From an uncultured Pirellulaceae bacterium (GTDB taxonomy: Bacteria; Planctomycetota; Planctomycetia; Pirellulales; Pirellulaceae), in contig CAMYKF010000175.1 of the NCBI GenBank assembly GCA_947258905.1, positions 1 through 5,193 on the forward strand: a stretch of DNA of 5,193 nucleotides, written 5' to 3'. Made by a program: the position numbers and the translations under genes. The notes beneath the pieces were generated by a model. It was not told where the DNA came from. It made no database searches and worked only from the letters and a program-made list of their open reading frames with translations. Shown here one piece after another: positions 1 through 5,193 of this stretch (positions are counted from its first letter, which is position 1; the number at the start of each line of letters is the position of its first letter).

Positions 1-3000
1 CTCGCCTGGCGAAGTTCGATTCCGCTGACAGGCCGGGTCGTCGACGGGATGACAGGGCGGCCCGTTGCAGGTGCTCAGATTGTCGTGCTGGGTGACCGGG
101 CTGGAACGCGCACGGACGAGGGTGGCGGTTTTGTGTTGTCCGATTTTAGTCCGTTGGCGAAAGAAGCCTGGGCGGCGGCACCGGGGTACGAGCCAACTTC
201 CCTGGCGATCGTCTGGCCCCCCACCAAGCCGATGGAATTCGAATTGTTCACTGGTTCTCAGGTCGTGCAGGGGCATGTCTGGAACGAATCCGGAAGGCCG
301 ATCGAAGGTGCCGTGGTGCGGCTGCGGCTGCAGCAGGGCTGGGATCCGGAGGGGATTACCGACAGCAGCGGGTATTTCGAGATCCCGGGGGTTCCCAGCG
401 ACAAACAGCAGCTTTATCCCACGGTCACCCACACAGACTATGTGGCCCAGGACCGTTTCAGCCTGGATCTTGATCCCAGCGGTGTCACGAACGTCGAGTG
501 GAAGTTGCCGGCAGGTGCCGTTGTGACTGGCCACGTGATCTCCAGCGAGGATGAACGTCCGCTAGCGGGCATCACGATCACAGCAGGTAGGGATCGGTTT
601 GCGTGCAATCGCGTCAGTCCGCAAGCGATCACCGACGCGGCAGGCCGATTTCGACTGACTGCTGTTCCTTCCGGACCGGTGCTCGTGCACGCGTTCAGTG
701 ATCGCTTCGCGCCGGCAATGCAAACGATTACGACTCAGGTGGGAAGACCCGTTCAGGCTGATTTCAAGTTGCGACCGGGCCAGGCGGTGACGGGAACCGT
801 CACAGATCCCACGGGAAAGCCGCTGAGCGATGTATGGCTGGTGACCGATACGTGGAACGGCGCGCGCATGTTCCTCCGTGAAACGCGGACGGGCGTCGAT
901 GGGACTTTCCGTCTCGAACAGATGCCGGATTCCCCCGTTGAGGTCGATGTGGTGAAGCGCGATTTTGTCAGCAACCGCAGGGTGGCAATGATTGGCGGCG
1001 AACACCACGACCTCGTCCTCGCTCCCGTGACCGCGCATCAGGTCAGGATTCGCCTGGCTGACAGGGATTCGATTCCCGTTGATTTGGAAATCCACCAGGG
1101 GCACCAATGGACGGGAAGAGATCAGATTTCCTGGAGCCAGGATTCCTATCTCCGGCGGAATTATGATGCTTCAAGCGGGATCTTCACCATCCGTAATGAT
1201 GAACGCTCTTCCGCGCAGATATTTTGGCGGTTTCGTGCACCCGGCTACCAGGAAGCTGTGATGAGCGAACCTGACCCGGACGATGGGCCGCAGGAATTCG
1301 ACATTATCCTGGAGCAGGCCGATACGGTACGTGGTCGCATCGTGGCTGCCGACTCGGGTGAGCCGGTGGCGGACGTGATGGTCGCGCTGGTCAACAAGGA
1401 TGATCGACTCCGTGTTGATCACTACGTCGATTTCAAGCATCCGGCCGAGGGGTTTGAGGAGTTCACGGGTCTCCAAGCACGGTCCGGAGCTGACGGAACG
1501 TTCGAACTTCCCGTGACGGATGTTGTCGAGGAATCCGACCTGGTCCTGGCGAAAGTGGACGGCGGCTTTCTGTACCTGGCGGGTGCCGCCCAGTTCTTGC
1601 AGCTTGATGAACTCGTGCTGCCGTTTCCCGCGCAGGGGACGGTCCAAGGTTATGTCCGCGTGGCCGGGGAACCCATGGTTGGAGAGCCGGTTCACTTGGC
1701 CTGGGTGCCCCAGATCGGGCACCGCGATGCCTGGGATCTGCCCTATGGTGTCGGGGGCCAAGTCACCACCGATGCCGAGGGGCGATTCCGCTTTGCGGGC
1801 CTCGGACCGGGACGCTATCGTCTCAGCCGTGTGCGTGCCTTCGATCGTCCGGGCGGTGGTGGAATGTCGATGTACCTCAACGGCGAAGAGTTTGTGCTGT
1901 GCCCGGGCAACACCGTCGAGCATGACTTGGTGCAGCCGGCAGGCCAGACGCTCACTGGCCAGACCGTCGACACGGATGGTGAACCATTGGGCGGCTGCAT
2001 TGTTAGCATTATGAAAGCGAATGAACCGACGCAGCGGACAGATGCCACGTGTACCGATGCGGAGGGCCGATTCGTTATCCCGCATCTGCCCGCTGGAGAG
2101 TATCAACTCACGGCCGACCACTACGTCGCGACAGACCGTTCTGCCTGCGGGTTGGGCAATCGGGATTTTCGCGGTTCAGCGTTGGCTAAGGTAGACGCCG
2201 ATCTCGCTGAACAAGTGCCCGTGACGATCAAACTCGCCCATGACTCGGCTGGCCGCGGTGTTCACCAGGCGGTCTCGTTAGTGGGTACCATCCCGCCCGA
2301 CTTCACCGCTCAACCGCTTGATGCCGAGCAGCCGTTCCATCTTGCTGAGCAGTGGGGCAAGGTGGTGGCGATCGATTTCTGGGCGACGTGGTGTGGGCCC
2401 TGCATGGCGATGATGCCAGAAATGAAGCGCATTTACGAAAAATACCGAGACGGTGACGATGTGGTGTTCATTACGGTGAGTCTGGACCAGAACGAAGCGG
2501 CACTGCGTAAAGCCAGGGAAGGGTTGGAGTTGGAGTTTCCAGTTGTTTTCAGTGGCGAGGGGAATGGAGACGCAGTCGCTCGATCGTTTGGCGTGTCGAG
2601 CCTACCGAGTTCATTTGTCATTGGGCGGGACGGCCGCTTTGCCGCCGACCGAGTGCAGGGTGCACAGCTTGCCGCGGCGATTCGCGCCGCCCTCGACGCG
2701 CCGATGGATCCGGCCTATGCGGTGGGGAGTCGACCCGCGCGATTGACGGTGCAACTGATTCTCGACGACCAGCCAGGATTGCCCGGCGCAAAACTGCAGC
2801 TGCAGGCCACAGACGTTGACGGTGCCGTCGTGCGTGCGGATGAGTTCAACGTGCCAGGCCAGACTGGGCAGATCGTATGGTTGTATCCAGATTTGGCCGC
2901 TGGCGGACGTGTGACCGTCTCGGTGGCAGCAGAGGGTGTGGCCCCGCAGGAGCAAACGCTGCTGCCTGAGCGGCACGAAAACAATCTACAGTTCACGTTC

Positions 3001-3921
3001 CACAGCTCCCGAGCCCTCACGGGCACGGTCAGCGCTGACGATGGAGCCACACCGGCCGTGGGAATGAAAGTGACTGCAACGCGCGTCGATGGATTCCAGA
3101 GATCCGCGGTGACCGGCGATAGGGGCGATTTTGAAATCGCGCTGTTGCCGGGTGCGTATTTCCTGGGTACGGAACCGACCGACGAGCTGGCGGCTGTGGC
3201 GGGTAACGCGCTGCGCGTGGAAGTGCCCGAGAAGACCGATCCGGATCCCGTGGATGTGCCAGCCTGTCGCGTTGTCTCTGTCCGTGGCACGGTTGTGGAT
3301 GGTCATGGTAAGCCAGTCCCCGGTGCGCAGGTTGCGACCACCGTAAATCGGAATCGTGTTACGACAGATGAACGAGGAGCATTTGAAATGGGTGGTATCC
3401 CGTCGTTGGGAACCGTGCGACTCTTGGCGACCAGCGATGGTGTCTCTGGCATGATTACGCTGGAGGACGTCGACAGGAACGTATCGCAGCAACTGGTGCT
3501 CGGCGCAGGGATGGGATCAGGCAACGACTTTTGCCTGGGGCAGTCTATTCCTGCGCTGGCCGCGATGACGCTGGCTGAAGGTGAGCCGATTGATTGGCAT
3601 CCTGCGAAGCAGCGCAGCACGTTGTTGGTTTTTGCTGCGCTCTGGCATCCGGCCGCTGAGGCCTTCTTGGAAGCATCTGTCTGCTGGTCCCAAGAGAACG
3701 ACGCTGAACTGACTGTCGTGAGTATCGACTGGTCGCCGCGCCAGGCTGCTCGCGCGGCGGCCGCTCTCGATTTGGCAGGCCGGGCTGCTGAAATCTTGTA
3801 TGCTGGTCCCGGTGGACTCGACTTGCACGAAAAATGGTCCCTGGTGCCGCCGGTGCAGGCTTTCGTGATCTCCCCGGAAGGCAAGCTGCTCCAGCGTCCG
3901 GACCCTCTTGAGCTGCCATAG
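1..3921 (+). CDS. Giant multidomain protein: carboxypeptidase-regulatory-like modules with TlpA-like redoxin (5' end missing)
   Basis: The frame is open from the first base to the TAG at 3919-3921 and has no stop upstream of the first in-window ATG at 49. That ATG falls inside a module that begins at about base 25 (LTGRVVDG), so the true start lies left of the window. At least 1306 residues are encoded. Domains by base position: regulatory-like beta-sandwich modules at about 25-255, 256-516, 517-780, 781-1029, a divergent one at 1030-1317, then 1318-1626, 1627-1944 and 1945-2256; a TlpA/ResA-like redoxin at 2281-2706; an Ig-like stretch at 2716-3009; further modules at 3010-3270 and 3271-3510; and a cysteine-less thioredoxin-like domain at 3511-3918. 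By family knowledge such modules fold extracellularly or periplasmically, and TlpA-like domains exchange disulfides. The combination is typical of planctomycetes. No signal peptide is visible because the N-terminus is absent; a fused M56/BlaR1 peptidase or lipoprotein signal upstream is possible but unseen. No terminator hairpin follows the stop. Substrate and exact role are unknown. Confidence 0.93.
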   Translation, partial: LAWRSSIPLTGRVVDGMTGRPVAGAQIVVLGDRAGTRTDEGGGFVLSDFSPLAKEAWAAAPGYEPTSLAIVWPPTKPMEFELFTGSQVVQGHVWNESGRPIEGAVVRLRLQQGWDPEGITDSSGYFEIPGVPSDKQQLYPTVTHTDYVAQDRFSLDLDPSGVTNVEWKLPAGAVVTGHVISSEDERPLAGITITAGRDRFACNRVSPQAITDAAGRFRLTAVPSGPVLVHAFSDRFAPAMQTITTQVGRPVQADFKLRPGQAVTGTVTDPTGKPLSDVWLVTDTWNGARMFLRETRTGVDGTFRLEQMPDSPVEVDVVKRDFVSNRRVAMIGGEHHDLVLAPVTAHQVRIRLADRDSIPVDLEIHQGHQWTGRDQISWSQDSYLRRNYDASSGIFTIRNDERSSAQIFWRFRAPGYQEAVMSEPDPDDGPQEFDIILEQADTVRGRIVAADSGEPVADVMVALVNKDDRLRVDHYVDFKHPAEGFEEFTGLQARSGADGTFELPVTDVVEESDLVLAKVDGGFLYLAGAAQFLQLDELVLPFPAQGTVQGYVRVAGEPMVGEPVHLAWVPQIGHRDAWDLPYGVGGQVTTDAEGRFRFAGLGPGRYRLSRVRAFDRPGGGGMSMYLNGEEFVLCPGNTVEHDLVQPAGQTLTGQTVDTDGEPLGGCIVSIMKANEPTQRTDATCTDAEGRFVIPHLPAGEYQLTADHYVATDRSACGLGNRDFRGSALAKVDADLAEQVPVTIKLAHDSAGRGVHQAVSLVGTIPPDFTAQPLDAEQPFHLAEQWGKVVAIDFWATWCGPCMAMMPEMKRIYEKYRDGDDVVFITVSLDQNEAALRKAREGLELEFPVVFSGEGNGDAVARSFGVSSLPSSFVIGRDGRFAADRVQGAQLAAAIRAALDAPMDPAYAVGSRPARLTVQLILDDQPGLPGAKLQLQATDVDGAVVRADEFNVPGQTGQIVWLYPDLAAGGRVTVSVAAEGVAPQEQTLLPERHENNLQFTFHSSRALTGTVSADDGATPAVGMKVTATRVDGFQRSAVTGDRGDFEIALLPGAYFLGTEPTDELAAVAGNALRVEVPEKTDPDPVDVPACRVVSVRGTVVDGHGKPVPGAQVATTVNRNRVTTDERGAFEMGGIPSLGTVRLLATSDGVSGMITLEDVDRNVSQQLVLGAGMGSGNDFCLGQSIPALAAMTLAEGEPIDWHPAKQRSTLLVFAALWHPAAEAFLEASVCWSQENDAELTVVSIDWSPRQAARAAAALDLAGRAAEILYAGPGGLDLHEKWSLVPPVQAFVISPEGKLLQRPDPLELP
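25..2256 (+). repeat. Array of carboxypeptidase-regulatory-like (Ig-like) protein modules, N-terminal block
   Basis: Seven recognisable modules plus one divergent module (1030-1317) share the pattern G-x-V-x-D/S-x-x-G-x-P-(I/L/V)-x-G/D-x-x-V, then T-D/G-x-x-G-x-F near the middle, and often a GY/DY close to the end. Clear examples are TGTVTDPTGKPLSDV (from 790), TGQTVDTDGEPLGGC (from 1954) and the midpoints TDAEGRF (about 1770 and 2053). This is the signature of the CarboxypepD_reg superfamily, a transthyretin-like seven-strand sandwich used as a structural or binding spacer. The copies are strongly diverged at DNA level, so they are old duplications and not a recent tandem repeat. Four of the ten cysteines in the visible protein lie in the last two modules (codons 1900, 1996, 2050, 2146), just before the redoxin. 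Module boundaries are estimates made by eye. Confidence 0.8.
2281..2706 (+). other. TlpA/ResA-like thioredoxin-fold (redoxin) domain with intact active site
   Basis: This internal domain has the classical layout. A leading IPPDFTAQPL strand is followed by VVAIDFWATWCGPC with the active-site CxxC (cysteine codons 2392 and 2401), then a helix (MMPEMKRIYEKY), a VVFITVSLD strand and finally SSLPSSFVIGRDGRF, which carries the cis-proline (codon 2605) that faces the CxxC in thioredoxins. The order and spacing fit AhpC/TSA-TlpA family proteins, which reduce or rearrange disulfides outside the cytoplasm, for example in cytochrome c maturation. Its embedding in beta-sandwich modules suggests an anchored or secreted oxidoreductase with a dedicated client. 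Whether it acts as reductase, oxidase or isomerase cannot be told from sequence. Confidence 0.9.
3010..3510 (+). repeat. Two further carboxypeptidase-regulatory-like modules, C-terminal block
   Basis: The first module (about 3010-3270) starts LTGTVSADDGATPAVGMKV and has GDRGDFEIALLPGAYFL at its midpoint. The second (about 3271-3510) starts VRGTVVDGHGKPVPGAQV and continues with TTDERGAFEMGGIPSLG. The second is the most canonical module in the protein. Before them, 2716-3009 encodes an Ig-like stretch (LTVQLILDDQPGLPGAKL) that may be a further degenerate module. The block separates the active redoxin from the inactive C-terminal one, repeating the order seen in the N-terminal half. Confidence 0.75.
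3511..3918 (+). other. Degenerate thioredoxin-like C-terminal domain lacking the CxxC site
   Basis: The last 136 residues follow the same order as the active redoxin. They show an entry segment LGQSIPALAAMTL, a core strand LLVFAALWHPAAEAF that aligns with AIDFWATWCGPCMAM, a strand LTVVSIDW that aligns with VFITVSLD, and a closing VPPVQAFVISPEGKLL that aligns with SSLPSSFVIGRDGRF. The tryptophan before the active site is kept (codon 3643), but both catalytic cysteines are replaced, by His (3646) and Ala (3655). Prolines are retained near the cis-proline position (3847, 3850), though the spacing to the following Phe differs by one residue. One cysteine lies about ten residues downstream (3682), outside any CxxC. 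The fold assignment is an inference from this alignment. The domain is presumably non-catalytic, perhaps structural or client-binding. Confidence 0.7.
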
Positions 3922-4180
3922 CTTGACGCCCCCGCCACTGGAATATGGCCTCTCAATGAGCGATTCTCCCTGGTAGAATGGTTGGAAATCAAAATTCCTA
4001 TCAGCGATATTCAAAATGGGTGGCCTCTATTTTGATCCTAATCGACGGGCAGCGCCCTTTCAGAACAATCAATGCCAATGAGTCCAAAATGTTGCAGATT
4101 GCTGTCGGAGCGTCAGGCCGATACAATATGGCCAGAATCGTGTATGGCATTCGTGATTGCTCATGTCATGCGAGCGTCAG

Positions 4181-4200
4181 CGATCGGATGCACGCGAGGC
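4181..4200 (+). repeat. Spaced motif CGATCG-N7-GCGAGGC, upstream copy
   Basis: CGATCG at 4181-4186 is followed after exactly seven bases by GCGAGGC at 4194-4200. The same 13 fixed bases with the same spacing recur at 4734-4753, right after the next gene. The octamer CGAGCGTC lies just upstream at 4171-4178 and has its own second copy at 4771-4778. Function is unknown; this may be a small intergenic repeat family or chance in GC-rich sequence. Confidence 0.35.
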
Positions 4201-4248
4201 GGGCTTGCGCGCGGCTTCAAATGGACGATCATGCGTCCCGCCTGCGTG
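4191..4248 (+). repeat. Imperfect inverted repeat (possible RNA hairpin) upstream of the Zn-ribbon gene
   Basis: CACGC-g-AGGCGGG (4191-4203) pairs with CCCGCCTGCGTG (4237-4248). This gives twelve base pairs interrupted by one bulged G, around a 33-base loop. A second small hairpin, GGACG (4223-4227) with CGTCC (4234-4238), sits inside the loop and shares two bases with the right arm, so the two structures exclude each other. The repeat ends 26 bases before the ATG at 4275. No T-run follows, so it is not a standard terminator. It could be a leader structure or part of an intergenic repeat. Confidence 0.45.
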
Positions 4249-4274
4249 ATCCGTGACGTTCTGTCGCTGAATTA

Positions 4275-4733
4275 ATGAACTCCTACGACAAATTGCGTCC
4301 ATGGACGGACATCGAATCCTGCGAATGCGAAACGATTTCGTCGCTGGTACTCGTCGACATGTTGACGGACAACCCGATACATTGTGGTTTCTGTCGATGC
4401 GAGGTTGATCCCGAACGGATCGAACTGACAACCGATGAAACCGAATCCATTGCTGACTGGTTCTCTGCATCAAACGCTTTATACCGACTATGGCTTCATT
4501 CTGGCGAGTACGAAAACTACGCGAAGGAACGACTGCTTGACCCCAACGGCCAAGTCAATATAGAAGGTCGACAGATCGCACGGGAAATCTCGGCAAGAAT
4601 CCCGACACAGATGTGGTTCTTTCATGACACTGATGACGGCGAGCCAACGAAGTGCCCGGTCTGCTGCAATGCACTGGATACCAATGTTAAATGGGGAGCA
4701 GGTCAATGCCAGACTTGCCATATCCACATCTGA
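4275..4733 (+). CDS. Small Zn-ribbon-containing protein, function unknown
   Basis: This gene encodes 152 residues. The ATG at 4275 is the only usual start codon after the preceding in-frame stop (TGA at 4254-4256), and no good Shine-Dalgarno precedes it. The C-terminus carries a zinc ribbon: CPVC at residues 127-130 and CQTC at 145-148. The first knuckle is unusual in having Cys131 where Gly normally follows. A second cluster, HCGFCRC (residues 36-42), and CEC (16-18) lie near the N-terminus. The middle is acidic and helical, with the motifs ALYRLWLHSGEYE (68-80) and WFFHDTDDGEPTKCP (114-128). There is no signal peptide or membrane segment, so it is probably cytosolic. From memory it resembles planctomycete hypothetical proteins annotated as Zn-ribbon-containing (DUF2310-like); that assignment is unverified. 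Base composition is less GC-rich than in the giant gene. It stands alone, not in an operon. Its partner, whether nucleic acid or protein, is unknown. Confidence 0.82.
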   Translation: MNSYDKLRPWTDIESCECETISSLVLVDMLTDNPIHCGFCRCEVDPERIELTTDETESIADWFSASNALYRLWLHSGEYENYAKERLLDPNGQVNIEGRQIAREISARIPTQMWFFHDTDDGEPTKCPVCCNALDTNVKWGAGQCQTCHIHI

Positions 4734-4753
4734 CGATCGCGCATGAGCGAGGC
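4734..4753 (+). repeat. Spaced motif CGATCG-N7-GCGAGGC, downstream copy
   Basis: CGATCG at 4734-4739 and GCGAGGC at 4747-4753 repeat the upstream copy at 4181-4200 in the same orientation with the same seven-base spacer length; the spacer bases differ. The copy begins on the base after the Zn-ribbon stop codon, so the two copies bracket the gene. CGAGCGTC follows at 4771-4778, whereas in the upstream copy it precedes the motif. Confidence 0.35.
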
Positions 4754-5070
4754 AGAGCCAGACAGTGGCCCGAGCGTCGGATCAGCTAATATCTAAATAA
4801 TGAATGGTCCTTGGCCGCCGTCGAATTGCCGTAAATGTTAGCTCATCGCGGTAGACGCTATTTCTTCATTCGCACGAATGCGCACTGATCTTGCAGCTGA
4901 TTTACTTGCCTTCAGGCCATCATTGCCGGTGCGATCAAAACTGCTTTATGGCAACAGAATTTCAGAAGCCACGCCCCACGGGCAGGCGCGCTCCAGTCTA
5001 TCTAAAACTTGAAAACACTCCTCGCCACCCCGACAGCGCACAGCAACCCCCTGCATTCGCAGCATCAACG
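4734..5070. other. Non-coding or decayed region after the Zn-ribbon gene
   Basis: No credible intact gene lies here. A frame from TTG 4891 to the TGA at 5107 and a 44-codon frame from ATG 4878 to TGA 5010-5012 have no recognisable domain over most of their length and no ribosome binding site. No hairpin with a T-run follows the Zn-ribbon stop. A 14-base near-palindrome, cattcgcacgaatg (4867-4880), is present. The right end of the 4891 frame runs into an RHS-like signature, so part of this stretch may be eroded RHS coding sequence. Confidence 0.5.
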
Positions 5071-5193
5071 CGCCGCGACCTTGAGGGTACAGGACTACAG
5101 TACCTATGAGCCCGTTATTACGACTGGGATAAATCGGCCATCGTCCAGTCCCTGACCGATCGGTCCAGGAGGGTAGTGTTTCTCGACGACGGT
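5071..5193 (+). pseudogene. Probable remnant of an RHS/YD-repeat protein gene (core motif with in-frame stop)
   Basis: One frame reads RRDLEGTGLQYL, then TGA (5107-5109), then ARYYD, and stays open to the window edge. RHS repeat-associated core domains carry the near-invariant signature GLxYxRARYYDPxxGRF. The match is essentially exact from TG (5089) to YYD (5124) except that the expected arginine codon is TGA, one C-to-T change from CGA. After YYD the sequence (WDKSAIVQSL) leaves the RHS consensus, and the sequence before RRD is not clearly RHS. So only about 17 codons are recognisable, consistent with a broken or recombined relic. RHS proteins are large secreted or surface proteins that often carry variable C-terminal toxins, and they are abundant in planctomycetes. 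The remnant could also be the edge of a longer pseudogene continuing to the right. Confidence 0.5.

Larger units (their letters stand above)
3922..4274. other. Intergenic region without a convincing gene
   Basis: These 353 bases separate the giant gene from the Zn-ribbon gene. Two overlapping plus-strand frames (3978-4256 and 4072-4275) start with ATG but have no ribosome binding site, no recognisable domain and an amino-acid make-up typical of chance frames. One of them ends in TAA overlapping the ATG at 4275, which I take as coincidence. There is no rho-independent terminator after 3921; the only short inverted repeats there (GCCA/TGGC around 3934-3949, ATTCT/AGAAT at 3963-3979) have no T-run. 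The right-hand end carries an inverted repeat and one copy of a spaced motif, both listed separately. Confidence 0.6.

Noticed and set aside
1171..2121. Long minus-strand open frame of 316 codons
   Set aside because: It lies wholly antisense to the giant gene, whose plus-strand product has clear repeated modules and continuous domain logic. The antisense product shows no recognisable domain. Long antisense frames are expected in GC-rich coding DNA.
2611..3290. Overlapping minus-strand frames opposite the redoxin and C-terminal modules
   Set aside because: They are antisense shadows of a well-supported coding region; their translations are low-complexity and lack domains or start signals.
3963..3979. 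ATTCT/AGAAT inverted repeat after the giant gene as a terminator
   Set aside because: Only five AT-rich pairs and no following T-run, so it would not be a stable intrinsic terminator.
4145..4161. Sigma-54-like promoter TGGCAT...TTGCT
   Set aside because: The spacing between the GG and GC elements is one base too long for sigma-54 recognition, and the C of TGGCAC is missing.
3978..4256. Plus-strand frame of 92 codons between the two genes
   Set aside because: No ribosome binding site, no recognisable domain, an arginine- and cysteine-rich chance-like ending, and overlap with an inverted repeat. Not enough to call a gene.
4072..4275. Plus-strand frame of 67 codons whose TAA overlaps the ATG of the Zn-ribbon gene
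   Set aside because: The TAATG overlap would suggest translational coupling, but the product has no protein-like pattern and crosses the inverted repeat. Treated as coincidence.
4878..5012. 44-codon plus-strand frame starting within the palindrome
   Set aside because: No ribosome binding site or recognisable motif; similar short frames are expected by chance.
5104..5193. Minus-strand frame open to the right edge, ending with TAG at 5104-5106, as the tail of a gene from the right
   Set aside because: Its 29 codons look protein-like, but the plus-strand RHS signature over the same bases is a much more specific match.

Overview
This 5.2 kb plus-strand window looks like a piece of a planctomycete chromosome, probably a Rhodopirellula/Pirellula relative. 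That is an inference. It rests on a giant protein that strings carboxypeptidase-regulatory-like beta-sandwich modules together with a TlpA-type redoxin, on loosely spaced genes without clear Shine-Dalgarno sequences, and on a small Zn-ribbon protein that resembles planctomycete hypothetical proteins as I remember them. No database search was possible.

Positions 1-3921 are one uninterrupted reading frame that enters from the left edge, so the gene is 5'-truncated by the window. It encodes about seven carboxypeptidase-regulatory-like modules, a thioredoxin-fold domain with an intact WCGPC motif, an Ig-like linker, two more regulatory-like modules and a second thioredoxin-like domain whose CxxC site is gone (WHPAA). 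The protein therefore looks like a duplicated 'beta-sandwich array plus thioredoxin' unit with one active and one dead copy. It most likely works in an extracytoplasmic compartment, but any signal peptide, membrane anchor or extra N-terminal domain lies outside the window.

Positions 3922-4274 hold no convincing gene. Near the right end they contain an imperfect inverted repeat and one copy of a spaced motif, CGATCG-N7-GCGAGGC. That motif recurs directly after the next gene.

Positions 4275-4733 encode a 152-residue cytosolic-type protein with a C-terminal zinc ribbon (CPVC...CQTC) and an additional CGFC cluster near the N-terminus. It is probably a hypothetical Zn-ribbon family member of unknown function.

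Positions 4734-5193 hold no intact gene. At the right end is a short match to the RHS/YD-repeat core signature (TGLQYL-stop-ARYYD) with an in-frame TGA where arginine is expected, which suggests debris of an RHS protein gene. The right half of the window therefore looks like accessory, decaying DNA next to a large housekeeping or secreted-protein gene. No operon link between the two genes is evident: they are 353 bases apart.
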